Source: Albula goreensis
Taxonomy: Eukaryota; Chordata; Actinopteri; Albuliformes; Albulidae
Assembly (NCBI GenBank): GCA_022829145.1
Contig: CM040747.1
Location: forward strand, 37,464,052 to 37,528,051
Direction of reading: 5' to 3'
DNA: 64,000 nucleotides
Below the pieces are notes generated by a model. That model saw only the letters and a program-made list of their open reading frames with translations, did no database searches and was not told where the DNA came from. The translations under genes were made by a program, and so were the position numbers. Positions 11,315 through 21,769 of the stretch are shown in pieces. Numbering within the stretch: the stretch's first letter is position 1; each line of letters starts with the position of its first letter.

Positions 11315-11945
11315 CTGAAATAAACACATGGAGAGGAGTGCTGTATCAGAGAGACTGAAATAAACACATGAAGAGGTGTGCTGTATCAGAGAGACTAAAA
11401 TATACACATGAAGAGGTGTGCTGTATCAGAGAGACTGAAATAAACACATGAAGAGGTGTGCTGTATCAGAGAGACTGAAATAAACACATGGAGAGGTGTG
11501 CTGTATCAGGGTGACTGAAATAAACACATGGAGAGGTGTGCTGTATCAGAGAGACTGAAATAAACATATGAAGAAGTTTGCTGTATCAGAGTGACTGAAA
11601 TAAAGACATGAAGAGGTTTGCTGTATCACAGTGACTGAAATAAACACATGAAGAGGTGTGCTGTATCACAGTGACTGAAATAAACACATGAAGAAGTGTG
11701 CTGTATCACAGTGACATAAATAAACACATGAAGAGGTGTGCTGTATCACAGTGACTGAAATAAAGCGACGAAGAGGTTTGCTGTACCACAGAGATTAAAA
11801 TAAACACATGAAGAAGTGTGCTGTATCACAGTGACTGAAGTAAACACATGAAGAGGTGTGCTGTATCAGGGTGACTGAAATAAACATATGAAGAAGTTTG
11901 CTGTATCAGAGTGACTGAAATAAACACATAAAGAGATGTGCGATA
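11315..11945. repeat. 40-bp minisatellite carrying splice-acceptor copies
   Basis: About 16 units of 40 bp (gtgactgaaataaacacatg plus aagaggtgtgctgtatcaga) directly abut the pyrin-like exon on its acceptor side. In gene sense each unit reads a T-rich stretch, ttatttcag and then TCT, repeating the true acceptor and the first bases of the exon. The left copy (845-1065) has only about five units, so the array differs in length between paralogues. Confidence 0.9.
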
Positions 11946-12298
11946 ATTCACTCCAGTTCTTTGAAGTTCAGCTTTTGCTTTTGACTGATGACTTTGTATA
12001 GGCAGTAGTTCAGATTAACCATACTTTCCCTGAGAGTAATTGAATTGTTTTGTGATTCTGAATAAATAGAGTGCTGCATATCATTATGCAAGACAAACTG
12101 TGCTCTCCATGTCCGCTGCAGATTCTCAGGTTCCCAAATGCTCGACATTTTTCAGTCCCAGGAATTTTTTATGCCCCAGAAAAGGCTGAAGTAACATTTA
12201 AAATGCTAATGATAAAAGGGATGAATCTGGTCCTGGATGATTGGCTGAAACCACATTCCAGCTCTGTGTTTATTCTTGTGTTGTGCTCCAAACGAGGA
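11946..12298. other. Intron, no recognised feature
   Basis: About 350 bp of non-repetitive intron, close to 1075-1326 in the left copy. The open frames here show no family resemblance. Confidence 0.5.
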
Positions 12299-12510
12299 GT
12301 GTGTTCCCTGCAACCTACACCCTGTGATTGTGTTCCCTGCACCCTAAACCCTGTGAGTGTGTTCCCTGCACCCTACACCCTGTGATTGTGTTCCTTACAA
12401 CCTGTGAGTGTGTTCTCTGCACCCTATACCCTGTGAGTGTGTTCCCTGCACCCTACACCCTGTGAGTGTGTTCCCTGAACCCTACACTCTGTGCTTGTGT
12501 CCCTTGCTCT
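12299..12510. repeat. 29-bp minisatellite, second copy
   Basis: About seven units of the gtgtgttccctgcaccctac type, matching 1327-1620 but with fewer and different units. This is intronic. Confidence 0.85.
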
Positions 12511-12825
12511 CTAAACCCTGCGCTAGTAGAGTGTGTAGAAGGTGTGTCTTGTCTGTGATAGTGGTTTGCCATCTCTAAGTAATCGTCTAAGCCATAGCCA
12601 TTAACAATGCTGCTGGGAGTCTGAGTCCCATAGCAGCTGTTACATTACCAATGTGGACTTCCTGCCACAGCCAGCAACAGTGCTGCTGGGAGTTTGAGTC
12701 CCATAACTCACATGTGCCTTTACTATAATCTGTATAGTTATGAGCCTGAAAAGAGAGGTGAAATAAAGAGTATTCTCCAAGCCAAACCCCATGATGATTA
12801 ATACACAGATGAAGAGATATCACAC

Positions 12826-12913
12826 CTTTTTTGTGAGATTTACATCCATACACTGCTCTCTCCTCTCTGGACTCTTCTGTTCCAGACAGCTGGACTCTGC
12901 TGATTGCTGGACC
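12826..12913 (-). CDS. NLR N-terminal linker exon, main gene
   Basis: This 88-bp exon lies between acceptor ctctttgcag and donor AAG|GTGTGA. It reads VQQSAESSCLEQKSPERREQ and ends DVNLTKK. It starts with one base, completing the AG left by a cassette exon, and ends in phase 0, matching the pyrin-like exon. It sits where fish NLRs carry a flexible serine-rich N-terminal region. Compared with its left-hand sister it has several substitutions but no frame damage. Role unknown. Confidence 0.62.
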
Positions 12914-13061
12914 CTGCAAAGAGGTTTGTGAGGAATCAGAGATCTGACAGAAAGAAACTGTGAATTAAGAAAAAAAATACATAAGAAGAGTGCATGAAAA
13001 TGTTTCAGCTAAGCTCAATCATTAGACCTTTGTCTTGTAAAAATCGGGTACACCCACGCTG

Positions 13062-13112
13062 GGGTTGGGGGGTTTGTGGGGCTGGGGTGTTTGGGGATAG
13101 GTTGGGTCAGTC
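13062..13112 (+). other. G-rich tract, second copy
   Basis: Runs of G (ggggttggggggtttgtggg and onward) parallel the tract at 2094-2146 in the duplicated segment. It is intronic, on the template strand of the NLR gene. Structure formation is inferred. Confidence 0.45.
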
Positions 13113-13985
13113 ATACTTATGTCAAACAGTGAACCTGTGGGTAAAACGTACCTAACGATATAATTAACCAATGAAATAGCCTTTGGGGCATGAAACAAAA
13201 GTTGATAATTGTTCAAGAAATGTTCACTTCCTTATAATGAGACTTGATTACACATGCCTCTAATTTAACTGTATCTTCAAGCACTAGATAACACAATTTA
13301 AACCTTTCAAGAAACATCATCACCAATGCACCACCTCTCAACAGCATGGGAAAAGACCCTAACACCAGAGTCTGGGTCCCGAATGTTAAAGGTTATCAAA
13401 ATGGCATTCCAAGTGTTTTATAACTGCTCTGTTTCATAACTGTGAAGGAAAAATTCCGTTTACCATTAATAAGCTAATAGAATTGTGTGAACTTAAAATA
13501 TACAGGATAATACTTATCATATTGCTTACGTTAGAACCTTTACACTGTGACATTTTGGTCCTGTGGTTTAGGCAGAGCTTGTTCTTTGAGTTAAGATAAA
13601 GGGAACTGAAGTTGTTGATATGTTATGCCTAACAGAGACATATGGGCAGAGCCTTTTTGACAAACAAACCGTCCATATGAAAATTGTTGCAGAATGGGAT
13701 TGGCTTTTTGTCCACTGAAGGCACCTGCTCATGTAAACACATCAAAGGTGATGCTCTGGGCAGATCCCAAAACAGCCACATCAGCTGATTTTATCATTCC
13801 CATTATAAGGTGGTGTACAGTCTTAGTTCCTTCAACATTGTATATCCTGCTGTGAGAACTGTTCCCTCTGCACAAAGCTCCTGATAAAAAAACCCCCAGC
13901 TGTGCCCCTGCCCCACCTACACCAGACTGTGTCCAGTGAGAGTGAGGTACAATGAAACAGGAGTGTAAATAATATCCAATTTACT

Positions 13986-14095
13986 TTCGTTCAGCTCTAC
14001 ATTCCCCTCTGAAGTTGATGGGGTGACCCATTGACCTGTCACTCTTCACTGATATGCTCCTGGGTACAGGTGATCCTGCTCTCCCCACCAGGACC
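13986..14095 (-). pseudogene. Type-B NLR cassette exon with lost splice donor
   Basis: The acceptor (gttcacag|GGTCC) and body match the type-B cassettes at 17218-17328 and 19590-19700. At the 3' end, however, the GAAG|GTAAGT donor is reduced to GAAAGTAAAT by a four-base deletion. The exon probably cannot be spliced normally. The remnant at 2954-2980 shares this deletion, so the loss predates the duplication. Confidence 0.62.
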
Positions 14096-14104
14096 CTGTG
14101 AACA

Positions 14105-14560
14105 AAACATGGAGACAGAACGTCCAGTTCACCTCTTCCTCTTACTGCAGCACTAACTCACAGCACATTGAGACAGAGCTTCCAGTTAACCTCATCCTCT
14201 TACTGCAGCTCTAACTCACAGCACATGGAGACAGAGCTTCCAGTTAACCTCATCCTCTTACTGCAGCTCTAACTCACAGCACATGGAGACAGAGCTTCCA
14301 GTTAACCTCATCCTCTTACTGCAGCTCTAACTCACAGCACATGGAGACAGAGCTTCCAGTTAACCTCATCCTCTTACTGCAGCTCTAACTCACAGCACAT
14401 GGAGACAGAGCTTCCAGTTAACCTCATCCTCTTACTGCAGCTCTAACTCACAGCACATGGAGACAGAGCTTCCAGTTACCCTCATCCTCTTACTGCAGCT
14501 CTAACTCACAGAACATGGAGACAGAGCTTCCAGTTACCCTCATCCTCTTACTGCAGCTCT
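14105..14560. repeat. 58-bp minisatellite array, intronic
   Basis: About eight 58-bp units of the family described at 5300-6018 lie between the type-A and type-B cassette exons. They are highly homogeneous here. Confidence 0.9.
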
Positions 14561-14754
14561 CACAGCTGAATGTGATGTGGTACACCCCACCTACAGCTGA
14601 GTTTGACACAGCATTGCTAACCTTCACCTGAATGTGAAATGGTCCAGTATTGTACACCTGAATATAATATTTCACACCCCACCTACACTTGAATGTTGCC
14701 ATTGACAGATAAACATGATGATAATGAAGTGTAATAATACACCCGTTTTCTAAC

Positions 14755-14865
14755 CTTGGATCACCTGTAAATCCTCCACTGAATTTTATGGGTTCTTCCA
14801 TTGACCGGTCACTCTTCATGGACACACAGCTGGGTACAGGTGACCCTGCTCTTTCACTCGGGATC
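14755..14865 (-). CDS. NLR N-terminal cassette exon, type A
   Basis: This 111-bp exon has acceptor ttctctaatag and donor CCAAG|GTTAGA. It encodes a 37-residue repeat including GSPVPSCVSMKSDRSMEEPI and ending FSGGFTGDP. The SCVSMKSD core is the hallmark of the repeated N-terminal exons of fish NLR (NLRC3-like) proteins. It begins with one base and ends with two, so copies can be added or skipped in frame. Identical or near-identical copies are at 17756-17866 and 20186-20296. The function of the repeat is unknown. Confidence 0.78.
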
Positions 14866-15593
14866 CTATTAGAGAATAGAAACATTGCACATTTGTTTTA
14901 AAAAATGACTTGGTGAAAACAGCCCAGCAGTTCAAGGTGTCACCAACTATTTGCTGACATAAACCCAGCTTATTCTCATTATGTCCAACTAAGAATAGTT
15001 ATTTTACACAATTACCTTGGTAGTGAGTAAAAGTGTGGGAAAAAAATGTTCCTTGCAAGATTTCAATTACTACAGGTTGTCAGGAACAGCAATACACAAT
15101 ACTGACTGATAAAACACAATGTGGGAACTTGAGGTGCAGAAGAAACAAGGAGGAAAGAGAACTACAATATCAAATTGTGGCTGAAAAAGCATTTCAATTT
15201 CTCACCTTAAAAGACTCTAAATGCAGCACTAACTAAAAGCACATGGAGACAGAGCTTCCATTCATCCTCATCCTCTTACTGCAGCTCTAACTCACAGCAC
15301 ATGGAGACAGAGCTTCCAGTCAACCATATCCTCTTTCTGCAGCTCTAACAGCACATGGAGACAGAGCTTCCAGTTACCCTCATCCTCTTACTGCAGCTCT
15401 CACAGCTGAATGTGATGTGGTACACCCACCTACAGCTGAGTTTGACACAGCATTGTAACCTTCACCTGAATGTGAAATGGTCCAGTATTGTACCTGAATA
15501 TAATATTTCACACCCCACCTACACTTGAATGTTGCCATTGACAGATAAACATGATGATAATGAAGTGTAATAATACACCCCGTTTTCTAACTC

Positions 15594-15705
15594 TTGGATC
15601 ACCTGTAAATCCTCCACTGAATTTTATGGGTTCTTCCATTGACCCGGTCACTCTTCATGGACACACAGCTGGGTACAGGTGACCCTGCTCTTTCACTCGG
15701 GGATC
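15594..15705 (-). pseudogene. Type-A cassette exon with single-base insertions
   Basis: This copy matches 14755-14865 except for extra single bases: a C after TGACC, a G in CTCGGGG and a T at the donor. Together they break the frame and shift the donor. The flanking 850 bp (about 15380-16230) also repeats 14525-15375 with scattered one-base indels, mostly in homopolymers. This could be genuine decay or uncorrected read errors in a falsely duplicated contig segment. Confidence 0.65.
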
Positions 15706-16074
15706 CTATTAGAGAATAGAAACATTGCACATTTGTTTCAAAAAATGACTTGGTGAAAACAGCCCAGCAGTTCAAGGTGTCACCAACTATTTTGCTGACA
15801 TAAACCCAGCTTATTCTCATTATGTCCAACTAAGAATAGTTATTTTACACAATTACCTTGGTAGTGAGTAAAAGTGTGGGAAAAAATGTTCCTTGCAAGA
15901 TTTCAATTACTACAGGTTGTCAGGAACAGCAATACAATGCTGACTGATAAAACACAATGTGGGAACTTGAGGTGCAGAAGAAACAAGGAGGAAGAGAACT
16001 ACAATATCAAATTGTGGCTGAAAAAGCATTTCAATTTCTCACCTTAAAAGACTCTAAATGCAGCACTAACTAAA

Positions 16075-16610
16075 AGCACATGGAGACAGAGCTTCCATTC
16101 ATCCTCATCCTCTTACTGCAGCTCTAACTCACAGCACATGGAGACAGAGCTTCCAGTCAACCATATCCTCTTTCTGCAGCTCTAACAGCACATGGAGACA
16201 GAGCTTCCAGTTACCCTCATCCTCTTACTGCAGCTCTAACTAAAAGCACATGGAGACAGAGCTTACAGTTATCCTCATCCTCTAACTGCAGCTCTAACTC
16301 ACAGCACATGTAGACAGATCTTCCAGTTAATCTCATCCTCTTACTGAAGCTCTAACTCACAGCACATGGAGACAGATGTTCCAGTTAACCTCATCCTCTT
16401 ACTGCAGCTCCAACTCACAGCACATGTAGATAGATCTTCCAGTTAACCTCATCCTCTTACTGCAGCTCTAACTCACAGCACATGCAGACAGATCTTCCAG
16501 TTAACCTCATCCTCTTACTGCAGCTCTAACTCACAGCACATGGAGACACAGCTTCCAGTTAACCTCATCCTGTCACTGCAGGTCTCACTCACAGCGCATG
16601 GAAATAGGGA
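16075..16610. repeat. 58-bp minisatellite array, intronic
   Basis: About nine units of the 58-bp family, more diverged than elsewhere (variants with tagacagatcttccag). The array ends at ggaaatagggattcaaaatgg, a junction repeated at about 18970. Confidence 0.88.
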
Positions 16611-17100
16611 TTCAAAATGGATGAACATACAAGTTTACTACAAATTTACTGTTTCATTGATATAATGGCCAAGTTCTTTAGTCACTCCTGCCTCAATATG
16701 GAAATTAAGTACTTTCTATCATAATTTTGCTGTTTCCTTGCGAAGCCACATTATGTCTCAGCAACAGTGGCCAGTATTTACCCGTCTGGATCATTTTTGT
16801 CCTTCCTCTTTTCAGCTTTGAAATTTATCTTTGAGAAAAGTCAAAAACTGATTTCTATGTCAAGTTAAATTGGTAAAGTTTCAAAATTGTAAACATTTAT
16901 TTCATATTAGCTTTAGTCAAATGTGTGCACAACTTGTTTCAGCTCAAACCATCTACGGAAGAATGGTGCACATGATCAACAGTCAAACAAAGTTTTCAGT
17001 TTAATATGTGTAAAATTAGAACTTCACAACACATTCCGTGAATTTCTGTAATGCAGTAAAACTAAGCTTTAATACGTCTTGAGCCTTGGACCCCCTGCCA
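16611..17100. other. Unique-type intron segment, duplicated at 18.97-19.47 kb
   Basis: AT-rich sequence with no exon. It recurs almost unchanged about 2.37 kb to the right, which defines the tandem duplication that made the cassette array. Confidence 0.6.
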
Positions 17101-17217
17101 AGCCCAGTGAAGCCTTCAACCCCCCCAGCTGTGCCCCTGCCCCACCTACACCTGACTGTGGCCAGTGAGAGTGAGGTACAATGAAACAGTCGTGTAAATA
17201 ATATCCTGTTTACTTAC

Positions 17218-17328
17218 CTTCGTTCAGCTCTGCATTCTCCTCTGAAGTTGATGGGGTGACCCATTGACCTGTAACTCTTTACTGATATACAGCTGGGTAC
17301 AGGTGACCATGCTCTGCCCACCAGGACC
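17218..17328 (-). CDS. NLR N-terminal cassette exon, type B
   Basis: This 111-bp exon has acceptor gttcacag|GGTCC and donor GAAG|GTAAGT. It encodes VLVGRAWSPVPSCISVKSYR followed by SMGHPINFRGE, a diverged relative of the type-A repeat that keeps the SPVPSC core. It has the same one-base/two-base phase as type A. The alternation of B and A copies along the gene suggests duplication of an A+B pair. The function is not known. Confidence 0.68.
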
Positions 17329-17344
17329 CTGTGAACAAAACATG

Positions 17345-17565
17345 GAGACAGAGCTCCCATTTAACCTCATCCTCTTACTGCAGCTGTAACTCAAAGCACA
17401 GGGAGACAGAGCTTCCAGTTAACCTCATCCTCTTACTGCAGCTCTAACTCACAGCACATGGAGCCAGAGCTTCCAGTTAACCTCATCCTCCTACTGTAGC
17501 TCTAACTCACAGCACATGGAGACAGAGCTTCCAGTTAACCTCATCCTGTCACTGCAGCTCTCACA
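17345..17565. repeat. 58-bp minisatellite array, short
   Basis: About four units of the 58-bp family between a type-B and a type-A cassette exon. Confidence 0.85.
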
Positions 17566-17755
17566 GCTGAATGTGATGTGGTACACCCCACCTACAACTT
17601 AGTTTGACACAGCATTGCTAACCTTCACCTGAATGTGAAATGGTACAGTATTGTACACCTGAATATAATATTTCACACCCCACCTACACTTGAATGTTGC
17701 CATTGACAGATAAACATGATGATAATGAAGTGTAATAATACACCCGTTTTCTAAC

Positions 17756-17866
17756 CTTGGATCACCTGTAAATCCTCCACTGAATTTTATGTGTTCTTCC
17801 ATTGACCGGTCACTCTTCATGGACACACAGCTGGGTACAGGTGACCCTGCTCTTTCACTCGGGATC
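17756..17866 (-). CDS. NLR N-terminal cassette exon, type A
   Basis: A 111-bp exon with intact acceptor (ttctctaatag) and donor (CCAAG|GTTAGA). It is identical in design to 14755-14865 and differs by MEEHIKF in place of MEEPIKF. It belongs to the 2.37-kb tandem block that repeats at 20186-20296. Confidence 0.77.
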
Positions 17867-18224
17867 CTATTAGAGAATAGAAACATTGCACATTTGTTTT
17901 AAAAAATGACTTGGTGAAAACAGCCCAGCAGTTCAAGGTGTCACCAACTATTAGCTGACATAAACCCAGCTTATTCTCATTATGTCCAACTAAGAATAGT
18001 TATTTTACACAATTACCTTGGTGATGAGTAAAAGTGTGGGAAAAAAAATGTTCCTTGCAAGATTTCAATTACTACAGGTTGTCAGGAACAGCAATACACA
18101 ATACTGACTTATAAGACACAATGTGGGAAATTGAGCTGAAGAGGCAACAAGGAAGAAGAGAATATCACTTTGTAGCTGAAAAACCACTTCAATTTCTCAC
18201 CTTAAAAGACTCTAAATGCAGCAC

Positions 18225-18970
18225 TAACTAAAAGCACATGGAGCTAGAGCTTCCAGTTAATCTCATCCTCTTACTGCAGTTTTAACTCAAAGCACATGCA
18301 GACAGAGCATCCAGTTAACCATATCCTCTTACTGCAGCTATAACAGCACATGGAGACAGAGCTTCCAGTTAACCTCATCCTCTTACTGCAGCTCTAACAG
18401 CACATAGAGACAAAGCTTCCAGTTACCCTCATCCTCTTACTGCAGCTCTAACTCACAGCACATGGAGACAGAGATTCCAGTTAACCTCATCCTCTTACTG
18501 CAGCTCTAACAGCACATGCAGACAGAGCATCCAGTTAACCATATCCTCTTACTGCAGCTATAACAGCACATGGAGACAGAGCTTCCAGTTAACCTCATCC
18601 TCTTACTGCAGCTCTAACAGCACATAGAGACAAAGCTTCCAGTTACCCTCATCCTCTTACTGCAGCTCTAACTCACAGCACATGGAGACAGAGCTTCCAG
18701 TTAACCTCATCCTCTTACTGCAGCTCTAACAGCACATAGAGACAAAGCTTCCAGTTACCCTCATCCTCTTACTGCAGCTCTAACTCACAGCACATGGAGA
18801 CAGAGCTTCCAGTTAACCTCATCCTCTTACTGCAGCTCTAACTCACAGCACATGGAGACAGAGCTTCCTGTTAACCTCATCCTCTTACTTCAGCTCTTAC
18901 TCACAGCACATGGAGACAGAGCTTCCTGTTAACCTCATCCTCTGACTGCAGCGCTCACTCAGAGCGCATG
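18225..18970. repeat. 58-bp minisatellite array with higher-order repeats
   Basis: About thirteen units, some shortened to about 52 bp by loss of ctcaca. A block of several units is itself repeated (compare 18286-18410 with 18500-18630), so the array has expanded in multi-unit steps. Confidence 0.85.
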
Positions 18971-19589
18971 GAAATAGGGATTCAAAATGGATGAACATAC
19001 AAGTTTATTACAAATTTACTGTTTCATTGATATAATGGCCAAGTTCTTTAGTCACTCCTGCCTCAATATGGAAATTAAGTACTTTCTATCATAATTTTGC
19101 TGTTTCCTTGTGAAACCACATTGTGTCTCAGCAACAGTGGCCAGTATTTACCCCTGTCTGGATCATTTTTGTCTTTCCTCTTTTGAGCTTTGAAATTTAT
19201 CTATGAGAAAAGTCAAAAACTGATTTCTATGTCAAGTTAAATTGGTAAGGTTTCAAAATTGTAAACATTTATTCCATGTTAGCTTTAGTCAAATGTGTGC
19301 ACAACTTGTTTCAGCTGAAACCATCTATGGAAGAATGGTGCACATGATCAACAGTCTAACAAAGTTTTCAGTTTAATATGTGTAAAATTAGAACTTCACA
19401 ACACATTCCGTGAATTTCTGTAATGCAGTAAAACTAAGCTTTAATACGTCTTGAGCCTTGGACCCCCTGCCAAGCCCAGTGAAGCCTTCAACCCCCCCAG
19501 CTGTGCCCCTGCCCCACCTACACCTGACTGTGGCCAGTGAGAGTGAGGTACAATGAAACAGTAGTGTAAATAATATCCTGTTTACTTAC

Positions 19590-19700
19590 CTTCGTTCAGC
19601 TCTGCATTCCCCTCTGAAGTTGATGGGGTGACCCATTGATCTGTAACTCTTTACTGATATACAGCTGGGTACAGGTGACCATGCTCTGCCCACCAGGACC
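19590..19700 (-). CDS. NLR N-terminal cassette exon, type B
   Basis: A 111-bp exon with acceptor gttcacag|GGTCC and donor GAAG|GTAAGT. It is almost identical to 17218-17328, with small changes such as a D-for-G codon near the RSM core. Both splice sites and the reading frame are intact. Confidence 0.68.
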
Positions 19701-19704
19701 CTGT

Positions 19705-19985
19705 GAACAAAACATGGAGACAGAGCTTCCAGTTAACCTCATCCTCTCACTGCAGCACTAACTCACAGCACATGGAGACAGAGCTTCCAGTTAACCTCAT
19801 CCTCTCACTGCAGCACTAACTCACAGAACATGGAGACAGAGCTTCCAGTTAACCTCATCCTGTCACTGCAGCTCTAACTCACGGCACATGGAGACAGAGC
19901 TTCCAGTTAACCTCATCCTCTCACTGCAGCACTAACTCACAGAACATGGAGACAGAGCTTCCAGTTAACCTCATCCTCTCACTGC
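19705..19985. repeat. 58-bp minisatellite array, intronic
   Basis: About five units with the variant cctctcactgcagcactaac. The array joins directly to the conserved segment upstream of a type-A cassette. Confidence 0.87.
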
Positions 19986-20185
19986 AGCTCTCACAGCTGA
20001 ATGTGATGTGGTACACCCCACCTACAGCTGAGTTTGACACAGCATTGCTAACCTTCACCTGAATGTGAAATGGTCCAGTATTGTACACCTGAATATAATA
20101 TTTCACACCCCACCTACACTTGAATGTTGCCATTGACAGATAAACATGATTATAATGAAGTGTAATAATACACCCATTTTCTAAC

Positions 20186-20296
20186 CTTGGATCACCTGTA
20201 AATCCTCCACTGAATTTTATGGGTTCTTCCATTGACCGGTCACTCTTCATGGACACACAGCTGGGTACAGGTGACCCTGCTCTTTCACTCGGGATC
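20186..20296 (-). CDS. NLR N-terminal cassette exon, type A (first in the array)
   Basis: A 111-bp exon, acceptor ttctctaatag and donor CCAAG|GTTAGA, encoding IPSERAGSPVPSCVSMKSDR followed by SMEEPIKFSGG. It is the first cassette after the start exon. The AG left by that exon plus its first G give an in-frame arginine codon. Confidence 0.78.
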
Positions 20297-20654
20297 CTAT
20301 TAGAGAATAGAAACATTGCACATTTGTTTTAAAAAATGACTTGGTGAAAACAGCCCAGCAGTTCAAGGTGTCACCAACTATTTGCTGACATAAACCCAGC
20401 TTATTCTCATTATGTCCAACTAAGAATAGTTATTCTACACAATTACCTTGGTAGTGAGTAAAAGTGTGGGAAAAAAATGTTCCTTCCAAGATTTCAATTA
20501 CTACAGGTTGTCAGGAACAGCAATACACAATACTGACTGATAAAACACAATGTGGGAACTTGAGGTGCAGAAGAAACAAGGAGGAAAGAGAACAACAATA
20601 TCACTTTGTGGCTGAAAAAGCATTTCAATTTCTCACCTTAAAAGACTCTAAATG

Positions 20655-21015
20655 CAGCACTAACTAAAAGCACATGGAGACAGAGCTTCCATTCATCCTC
20701 ATCCTCTTACTGCAGCTCTAACTCACAGCACATAGAGACAGAGCTTCCAGTTATCCTCATCCTCATACTGCAGCTCAAACTCACAGCACATGGAGACTGA
20801 GCTTCCAGTTAATCTCATCATCTTACTGTAGCTCTATCTCACAGCACATGGAGACAGAGCTTCCCGTTAACCTCATCCTCTCACTGCAGCTCCAACTCAC
20901 AGCACATGGAGACAGATCTTCCAGTGAACCTCATCCTCACACTGCAACTCTAACTCACAGCACATGGAGACAGGGCTTCCAGTGAACCTCATGCTCTAAC
21001 TGCAGCTCTAACTCA
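20655..21015. repeat. 58-bp minisatellite array, 5'-most
   Basis: About six diverged units. This is the last array before the start exon. Confidence 0.83.
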
Positions 21016-21691
21016 CATCACATAGAGAAACAGATTTTTACATTCACTTGTGAAAATTTACTTTCAAAATTGAGAACATCAAGTTTTTTTGAACACCAAA
21101 TACAGGTAGAATTTATTTCAAATCCAACCTTTTGCCAAAAAGTAGTTCCCACAATGAATATTTCAAGAAAAGTCATCTTTCCTTGTGTACACTATTTAAA
21201 AGATGATAAAGCACCAAAGTACATTAATTCATACTGCACTGTAAAATTATTTTTTTAAGGTCTAAGGCATTCTAAACTAAATTATTATCAGAGTAAATTT
21301 TCACAAGCATGTTATCAATAGATGAAGTCAGTTTCCAAATTTAAGGGCTTTTAATCCAATTTTAATTCTGATTGTGAAATGTTGTCTCTGACAAACATAT
21401 TTTCTGACAATTCTCAGTTTTAGAGGTTAAACAATTTAATAACTCCAAAATGATTTCAGATCTAATCTGTGTATAAAACACAAATCCATTTTTTAACACA
21501 AAATTGGATTTAATTCATTTTTTTAAGTAATAATTAATCAAGCTTTTCTGGCTGGCTTGTCCCAGATCTTAAGAATGGGTAACATACAGTATATGCCTAC
21601 ATATTATGCACTGCAGATATGTACAAAATTCATTGTTTTATTTGTGATTAATCAATTTTTATCATTATATATCTGATTAAAGAATTCATAC

Positions 21692-21750
21692 CTCTTGCTG
21701 TCAGGGCTGGAGGTTCCAGTGCTGGTCTCTGGGTCCTTAGAGACACTCAT
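21692..21750 (-). CDS. NLR start exon (translation start)
   Basis: The first coding exon encodes MSVSKDPETSTGTSSPDSK plus the two bases AG before donor AAGAG|GTATGA. The acceptor atattccag precedes it at about 21768, leaving a short 5'UTR. The start was chosen because this ATG is the first in the exon, the length is 59 bases, and the phase exactly suits every cassette exon downstream. A short serine/threonine-rich leader of this kind opens many fish NLR proteins. The upstream non-coding exon and promoter were not identified. Confidence 0.7.
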
Positions 21751-21769
21751 TTTAGACACCAAGGAGTCT

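Larger units (their letters stand above)
6661..21750 (-). other. Gene model: fish NLR, cassette array-PYD-FISNA-NACHT-LRR
   Basis: Summary of the exons listed separately. Order: start exon 21692-21750; cassettes 20186-20296, 19590-19700, 17756-17866, 17218-17328, a broken one near 15600, 14755-14865 and a donor-less one near 14000; linker 12826-12913; pyrin-like 11074-11314; FISNA-NACHT 8727-10515; LRR 6661-6834. Every junction between intact exons is phase-compatible. The family is made of cytosolic innate sensors that oligomerise through the NACHT ATPase. No further LRR or B30.2 exon was found down to 3 kb, so the gene is either short or truncated at its 3' end. It is not resolved which cassettes are used. 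Confidence 0.7.

Noticed and set aside
15033-15236. 67-codon frame repeated at 20464-20667
   Set aside because: Preserved only because the intron is duplicated. There are no splice sites or family resemblance, and it is on the opposite strand to the NLR gene.
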